Shown here piece by piece: positions 6,874-10,452 of a stretch of DNA of 10,452 nucleotides; the stretch's first letter is position 1; the number at the start of each line of letters is the position of its first letter. The notes under the pieces were generated by a model. That model ran no database searches, was not told the origin of the DNA, and was given only the letters and a program-made list of their open reading frames with translations. The position numbers and the translations under genes were made by a program. Source of the stretch: Prevotellaceae bacterium (GTDB lineage Bacteria; Bacteroidota; Bacteroidia; Bacteroidales; UBA932); assembly GCA_031278495.1 (NCBI GenBank), contig JAITKG010000174.1, forward strand, positions 1-10,452, given 5' to 3'.

Positions 6874-7383
6874 ATGGCAGTGATACGCGCCGTGCGGGGA
6901 ATAACGCCGGTGACAGGAAAAAATTGTTTTATAGCCGAAACGGCGGTAGTTATCGGCGATGTGGTTATCGGCGATGATTGCAGTATCTGGTATGGCGCGG
7001 TACTGCGCGGCGACGTGAATAGCATCCGGCTGGGGCGGCGCGTGAACATTCAGGATGGGGCGGTATTGCATACCCTGTACGAACGGTCGGTCGTGGAAAT
7101 CGGCGACGATGTGAGCGTGGGGCACAATGCCATTATCCACGGTGCAAAAGTCGGCAACAATGTGCTCGTCGGCATGGGCGCTATTTTAATGGACAATGCC
7201 GTTATCCCCGACAATACGATTATTGCTGCCGGCGCCGTAGTACTGAGTAATGCGATATTGGAGCCCGGCGTGTATGCGGGGCTGCCGGCAAAAAAAGTCA
7301 AAGACAGCGATGAAAAAGTAGTAGAAATGGCGCGCAACAACGCCGCCGGCTACTTACAGTACAAGGAGTGGTTTAATTCCTGA
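6874..7383 (+). CDS. Gamma-class carbonic anhydrase-like protein
   Basis: The 169-residue protein is a left-handed beta-helix built of hexapeptide repeats (such as VVIGDV and VVIGDD near the start, VVEIGD and AKVGNN later), forming a trimer in this family. Metal-binding histidines are H66, H84 and H89 in DGAVLH and VGHNAIIHG. Other family residues seen are R46 and D48 in LRGDVNSI and Q60 in NIQDG. Members may hydrate CO2 or act only as related acyltransferase-like hexapeptide proteins, so activity is not certain. ATG 6874 is chosen because the protein then begins at the usual family position (MAVIRAVRGITPVTG); an earlier in-frame ATG at 6742 would add an unrelated tail. NAD kinase follows 45 nt later. 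Confidence 0.85.
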   Translation: MAVIRAVRGITPVTGKNCFIAETAVVIGDVVIGDDCSIWYGAVLRGDVNSIRLGRRVNIQDGAVLHTLYERSVVEIGDDVSVGHNAIIHGAKVGNNVLVGMGAILMDNAVIPDNTIIAAGAVVLSNAILEPGVYAGLPAKKVKDSDEKVVEMARNNAAGYLQYKEWFNS

Positions 7384-7428
7384 CAGGAAAAAAGATTATT
7401 AGACAATAGACATTACATCAGAAATTCT

Positions 7429-8307
7429 ATGAAAATTGCATTATACGGGCGGGCGTTTACTGCCGATTTATCGGCGCAGGTGCAGTCCGCCATAACATTG
7501 CTGCAGGAACGGGCAGTAGCGTTTTCTATTTATCGCCCGTTTTATGATTTTTTGCACCGGACGTATGGCATGAGCATTCCCGGCGCAGTTACCTTTGACC
7601 GGACGCCGCCGGACGGAACAGATTGCCTGATAAGCATCGGCGGCGACGGCACTTTGTTGGGCAGCCTGCAACATGTGCGCGACAGCGGCATTCCGGTTAT
7701 CGGAATAAACCAGGGACGGTTGGGTTTTTTATCCGCCGCCTCGCTTGATGCCTTTCCGCAGGCGCTGGATGCGATTTTGGAAAAAAAGTACACCATAGAA
7801 AACCGCACGCTGCTGGAAGTAAAAGGCGCAATTTTGCCCGCTACGGCGTACCCGTATGCGCTCAATGAAATAGGCATCCAGCGTCACAGCCCCGCCATGA
7901 TTGGCGTACACGTGCAACTGAACGGCGAAAAATTGCCGGTCTACTGGTCGGACGGTTTACTGGTCGCCACGCCTACCGGTTCCACAGCCTATTCCATGAG
8001 CGCCGGCGGACCGATTGTGGTGCCGCCATCCAGTAGTTTTATTATTTCGCCTATCGCCCCGCACAATTTGAACGTGCGTTCATTAGTCATTTCCGACGAC
8101 ACCTTGTTGGACATTACGGTTGAAACCCGCGGCAGCAATGCTTTTCTTACTATCGACAATCAACTGATTGAAATAAATTCGGGCGCACAATTTACCGTAT
8201 GCAAGGCTGGTTTTACCCTGCGCATTATCCGTTTGCACGGCAGTAATTTTTTTGATACCATACGCGAAAAACTTTCGTGGGGAAGGGATAACCGGAATAT
8301 ACATTAA
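7429..8307 (+). CDS. nadK: NAD kinase
   Basis: This cytosolic enzyme phosphorylates NAD to NADP. The 292-residue length is typical. The diagnostic motifs are all present: ISIGGDGTLL with catalytic D73, NQGRLGFL (94-101), the NE pair at 146-147, and SDGLLVATPTGSTAYSMSAGGP at about 174-195, given here only as its known landmark. A later conserved aspartate lies in FLTIDNQ. In Bacteroidetes this gene commonly stands just before a DUF6089 outer-membrane protein gene and uppS, exactly as here. The start follows an A-rich leader without a Shine-Dalgarno sequence. Confidence 0.95.
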   Translation: MKIALYGRAFTADLSAQVQSAITLLQERAVAFSIYRPFYDFLHRTYGMSIPGAVTFDRTPPDGTDCLISIGGDGTLLGSLQHVRDSGIPVIGINQGRLGFLSAASLDAFPQALDAILEKKYTIENRTLLEVKGAILPATAYPYALNEIGIQRHSPAMIGVHVQLNGEKLPVYWSDGLLVATPTGSTAYSMSAGGPIVVPPSSSFIISPIAPHNLNVRSLVISDDTLLDITVETRGSNAFLTIDNQLIEINSGAQFTVCKAGFTLRIIRLHGSNFFDTIREKLSWGRDNRNIH

Positions 8308-8356
8308 ACCACCAACGAGGCACTAAGTCTAAATATTTCATATTGTAACATAACGA

Positions 8357-9115
8357 ATGGAGCGATTAGCCCGAAAAAAATTATTCTGTATCTTGGTATT
8401 TTTTTCTTCATTGTCTGCCGGGGCGCAGTCTTTTAGCTATTTTCGTCCGGAGCCTCACGACATAGGCATATTTGGCGGTGCAGCTTTCTATTTGGGCGAT
8501 TTAACGGATAATTACTCCCTGTTCCGCCAGCTTTCTTTTAGCGCCGGGCCTTTTTACCGTTATCATTTCAATAACCGTTATTCGCTGCGCGGCGAATTGG
8601 CGTTTGGCGAATTGCGCGGCGTGATGTTACGGCAGGATATGCCCCCTACCAATAATGGCGAGCAATGGGCATTCTCCCGGTCGATGGTTTTTATAGAAAC
8701 TGCTGTAGAAATCGGTTTTTTACCAATGGATGTAACGGATTTCCGGAAACGGCAACGATGGTCGCCCTACTTTTTGGGGGGCTTGGGATTTACAGGTCTA
8801 TCGCCCGACAAAAATATATTTATGAGTGAAGAAGAAATGCAAACGATAGGCGGATATGTCTTACTGGGCATAGGCGCAAAGCTGGCTATTTTCGAACGGT
8901 TTACTTTAGGCGCCGAATGGTTGATGCGAAAAACATTCAGCGACGGGCTGGATTACTACAAGGGAAAAGCCGGCTCATGGGCTATCAACAAAGACTGGAT
9001 AGGAACGGTCGGGATAACGTTTACTTACCGGCTCGACGAAAGCCGCACCTGCGCCGCCTATAACCGCCATGAGCCGCTTATCTTCCCGCTGAAAGGGAAA
9101 CGCATCGAGAATTAG
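8357..9115 (+). CDS. porG: PorG-like outer-membrane beta-barrel protein (DUF6089)
   Basis: The 252-residue product has a signal peptide (MERLARKK then a hydrophobic core, likely cleaved after AGA before QSF at about residue 24). The rest alternates polar and hydrophobic residues with aromatic strand ends, as expected for a small beta-barrel; typical segments are HDIGIFGGAAFYLGDL (34-49), YRYHFNNRYSLRGEL (68-82) and YFLGGLGFTGL. The position between nadK and uppS matches Porphyromonas gingivalis PG0189 (PorG), which associates with the PorK/PorN ring of the type IX secretion system. Homologues also seem to occur in relatives without full type IX secretion, so its presence does not prove that pathway. 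The symbol rests on synteny and the general pattern. It lies 49 nt after nadK. Confidence 0.78.
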   Translation: MERLARKKLFCILVFFSSLSAGAQSFSYFRPEPHDIGIFGGAAFYLGDLTDNYSLFRQLSFSAGPFYRYHFNNRYSLRGELAFGELRGVMLRQDMPPTNNGEQWAFSRSMVFIETAVEIGFLPMDVTDFRKRQRWSPYFLGGLGFTGLSPDKNIFMSEEEMQTIGGYVLLGIGAKLAIFERFTLGAEWLMRKTFSDGLDYYKGKAGSWAINKDWIGTVGITFTYRLDESRTCAAYNRHEPLIFPLKGKRIEN

Positions 9116-9125
9116 GAATTAAGAA

Positions 9126-9145
9126 TTGGCTGGCGCACCAGCCAA
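9126..9145. other. Perfect hairpin between porG and uppS
   Basis: TTGGCTGG at 9126-9133 is exactly complementary to CCAGCCAA at 9138-9145 with a CGCA loop. It begins ten bases after the porG stop codon and runs directly into the heptamer repeat. With no U-tract it is more likely an RNA-processing or translational structure than a terminator. Confidence 0.7.
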
Positions 9146-9200
9146 CTTACGGTTTACAACGTATGACTTACAACTTATGACTTACGACTTACAACTTACG
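9145..9200 (+). repeat. Heptanucleotide tandem repeat, eight units
   Basis: Eight consecutive 7-base units follow the pattern ACTTACG: ACTTACG, GTTTACA, ACGTATG, ACTTACA, ACTTATG, ACTTACG, ACTTACA, ACTTACG. The fifth unit contains the probable uppS start codon (9177-9179). An ATG in the third unit (9163) opens a five-codon frame whose TGA (9178-9180) overlaps that start. Confidence 0.85.
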
Positions 9201-9914
9201 GCTATACCTTCGCATGTGGCGGTGATTATGGACGGCAATGGGCGTTGGGCAAAACGCCGGTTACAAAACCGTATTTTCGGGCACCGGAATGCTATCCGCG
9301 CAGTACGTGAAACGGTGGAAACGGCTGCCGAAACCGGCGTACGCTACTTAACGCTTTACACTTTTTCCGAAGAGAACTGGCAACGCCCGCAAGCGGAAGT
9401 GAACGGGTTAATGGAACTCCTGATAGACGCGATTCAAAAGGAAACGCCCACGCTGCTGGAAAACAATATCCAGTTGCGGTACATCGGTTGCATTGACTTG
9501 CTGCCGGCAGCTGTGCGGGAAAAGTTGCAACAATGTATCAACGAAACCGCCGGCGGCGCCACCATGACCCTGACGCTCGCATTAAGCTACAGCGGGAAAT
9601 GGGATATTGCCGAAGCCTGCAAACGTTGTGCAACCGCCGTGCAGCAGGGCGAACTGGCGGTTGCGGAAATCACCGCCGCGACCATCGAAAACTGCTTGTC
9701 AACCGCCGGCACGCCGCCGCCCGACCTGCTCATACGTACGGGCGGCGAGCAACGCCTCAGCAATTTTATGTTGTGGCAAACGGCTTACACTGAATTTTAC
9801 TTTACCGACGTCCTCTGGCCTGACTTTTCCAAACAGCATTTCCTCGACGCCCTGAAAGAATATAACCGTCGCGAACGCCGCTACGGTAGAACCAGCGAAC
9901 AGTTGACGGATTGA
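9177..9914 (+). CDS. uppS: Undecaprenyl diphosphate synthase (cis-isoprenyl transferase)
   Basis: This enzyme extends farnesyl diphosphate with isopentenyl diphosphate to undecaprenyl diphosphate, the carrier for peptidoglycan and surface polysaccharides. From ATG 9177 the protein has 245 residues, a normal length. Landmarks are HVAVIMDGNGRWAKRR (13-28) with the magnesium-binding D19, FGHRNAI, TLYTFSEENWQRP, and near the C-terminus DLLIRTGGEQRLSNFMLWQ and the EFYFTDVLWPDF segment. A TTG at 9126 would add 17 residues translated from a hairpin and the heptamer repeat, so it is rejected. The start lies inside the repeat, and the first eight residues (MTYDLQLT) are repeat-derived. In relatives bamA usually follows; here no gene follows for the remaining 538 bp of the window. 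Confidence 0.93.
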   Translation: MTYDLQLTAIPSHVAVIMDGNGRWAKRRLQNRIFGHRNAIRAVRETVETAAETGVRYLTLYTFSEENWQRPQAEVNGLMELLIDAIQKETPTLLENNIQLRYIGCIDLLPAAVREKLQQCINETAGGATMTLTLALSYSGKWDIAEACKRCATAVQQGELAVAEITAATIENCLSTAGTPPPDLLIRTGGEQRLSNFMLWQTAYTEFYFTDVLWPDFSKQHFLDALKEYNRRERRYGRTSEQLTD

Positions 9915-9928
9915 ACGGCGCAATTCGT

Positions 9929-9968
9929 GCGGAACACAGGCGTTCCGCTATGCTCCGGCATTGCTCCG
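9929..9968. repeat. Hairpin and short direct repeat after uppS (REP-like)
   Basis: GCGGAAC (9929-9935) pairs perfectly with GTTCCGC (9942-9948), followed by a direct repeat of TGCTCCG at 9951-9957 and 9962-9968. The hairpin begins 15 bases after the uppS stop codon and may help end transcription, but there is no U-tract. From 9969 to 10077 I see AT-rich sequence and no gene. Confidence 0.5.
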
Positions 9969-10077
9969 CGCGAAAGGACTACCAACATACCGCTCCTAAT
10001 GGGGTTGTGAAGCCGCATAGCAGCGTATTGTAAGATGTAAAATTAAATGCATTGAACTTGGAAAAATACAAAAAATA

Positions 10078-10108
10078 TTTGCAGATAAAAAAAATGTAGT
10101 TATATTTG
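10078..10108 (+). promoter_or_regulatory. Bacteroidetes-type promoter of structured RNA copy 2
   Basis: TTTG (10078-10081), a 19-nt spacer and TATATTTG (10101-10108) form a full consensus. The boxes and spacing are identical to those of the copy 1 promoter, and both have C after the TTTG and an A-rich spacer. Predicted transcription start is near 10115. Confidence 0.85.
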
Positions 10109-10114
10109 CAGCGT

Positions 10115-10431
10115 TATTGACGTTCTTTTTTTATGATGAAGAAGTAGGCAATTATTGATGTGCCTATTTAATTCCATTCTTAGGAACTTAGCAAATTCGA
10201 GTGTAAAAGGAATTAAAAGTATCACTATTAAGACGTGAACTTTATTGATTTTTTATACGGGTATGCTAAGACCTCTAAGAATGATTACTGAAGTTCACGT
10301 TTCGATTTTATTACCAAATAAAAGGAAGCGATGAAAATTGGCAGTGAATAAAAAATTGCAGCAGGGGATTGTTTTATAAATATTGTTTGTGTTTGTGGGT
10401 ACGTATATAAAACAATCTCCAAAAGCTGCAA
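10115..10431 (+). ncRNA. Structured RNA with pseudoknot, copy 2
   Basis: Elements in order: an extra hairpin TAGGCA 10145-10150 with TGCCTA 10161-10166; stem A 5' arm 10175-10192; stem C 5' arm GTGTAAAA 10201-10208; B 5' arm ACGTGAACTT 10233-10242; stem C 3' arm TTTTATAC 10251-10258; stem A 3' arm 10265-10283; B 3' arm AAGTTCACGT 10291-10300. Stem A has 9 plus 6 pairs around an internal loop (GAA facing ACCT), C has 8 with one G-U, and B has 10 perfect pairs crossing A. Hairpin D follows: TTGCAGC 10356-10362 with GCTGCAA 10425-10431, and a 15-pair inner stem 10364-10378 with 10406-10420 that includes one G-U. The homologue on the opposite strand at 1289-1578 keeps the same order and nearly the same loop lengths with different stem sequences. 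What it leads into lies beyond the window; an ATG at 10448 could be a start. Confidence 0.8.
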
Positions 10432-10452
10432 AAATACAGGACATAGATGTTA

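Noticed and set aside
10175..10431. Retron msr-msd, HEARO/omega RNA, bridge RNA or integron attC site
   Set aside because: No reverse transcriptase, IscB-like nuclease or recombinase is seen in the window, and the interleaved stems do not match the layouts I know. The sequence after copy 2 is unseen, so this is not final.
1..10452. CRISPR arrays, tRNA or rRNA genes, insertion sequences
   Set aside because: No regularly spaced repeats, no cloverleaf or rRNA signature, and no transposase-like product were found on either strand.

Overview
The window reads as chromosomal DNA of a member of Bacteroidota, most likely order Bacteroidales. Four things point there. It has a serine palmitoyltransferase for sphingolipid synthesis, an RprX/RprY-like two-component pair, and the gene order NAD kinase, DUF6089/PorG-like outer-membrane protein, undecaprenyl diphosphate synthase. 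Its promoters fit the Bacteroidetes pattern TTTG-N19-TAnnTTTG, and there are almost no Shine-Dalgarno sequences.

Layout. 1-299: AT-rich sequence with a cluster of small hairpins and no convincing gene. 300-1259 (minus): a secreted, cysteine-rich protein of unknown function. 1289-1615 (minus): its promoter and a roughly 320-nt structured leader. 1675-1852: a REP-like palindrome and a G-rich tandem repeat. 2128-5387 (plus): serine palmitoyltransferase, sensor kinase and response regulator, closely spaced. 5428-6606 (plus): an intracellular protein with helical repeats and a GH16-like domain that has lost its catalytic residues. 6874-9914 (plus): gamma-class carbonic anhydrase, NAD kinase, PorG/DUF6089 protein and UppS. 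9915-10076: hairpins and short repeats. 10078-10452 (plus): a second copy of the promoter and structured RNA, running to the window edge.

The core genes serve envelope and cofactor work: sphingolipid synthesis, envelope signalling, NADP supply, an outer-membrane barrel and the undecaprenyl carrier for peptidoglycan and polysaccharides. They look ordinary.

The unusual content is the pair of structured RNAs, one at each end and pointing outward. Both start from a promoter with identical box spacing and share the initial transcribed sequence. Both then form a long two-part stem (A enclosing C) whose apical loop (B) can pair with sequence just 3' of stem A, a pseudoknot, and both end in a long hairpin (D). 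Stems A, C and D have different sequences in the two copies but remain complementary, and the loop lengths nearly match. This is strong evidence for selection on RNA structure. Copy 1 leads directly into the cysteine-rich secreted gene. Copy 2 would lead into whatever begins at or just after the window end. I do not recognise this RNA as any known family; its role, cis-regulatory leader or independent RNA, cannot be decided from the window.
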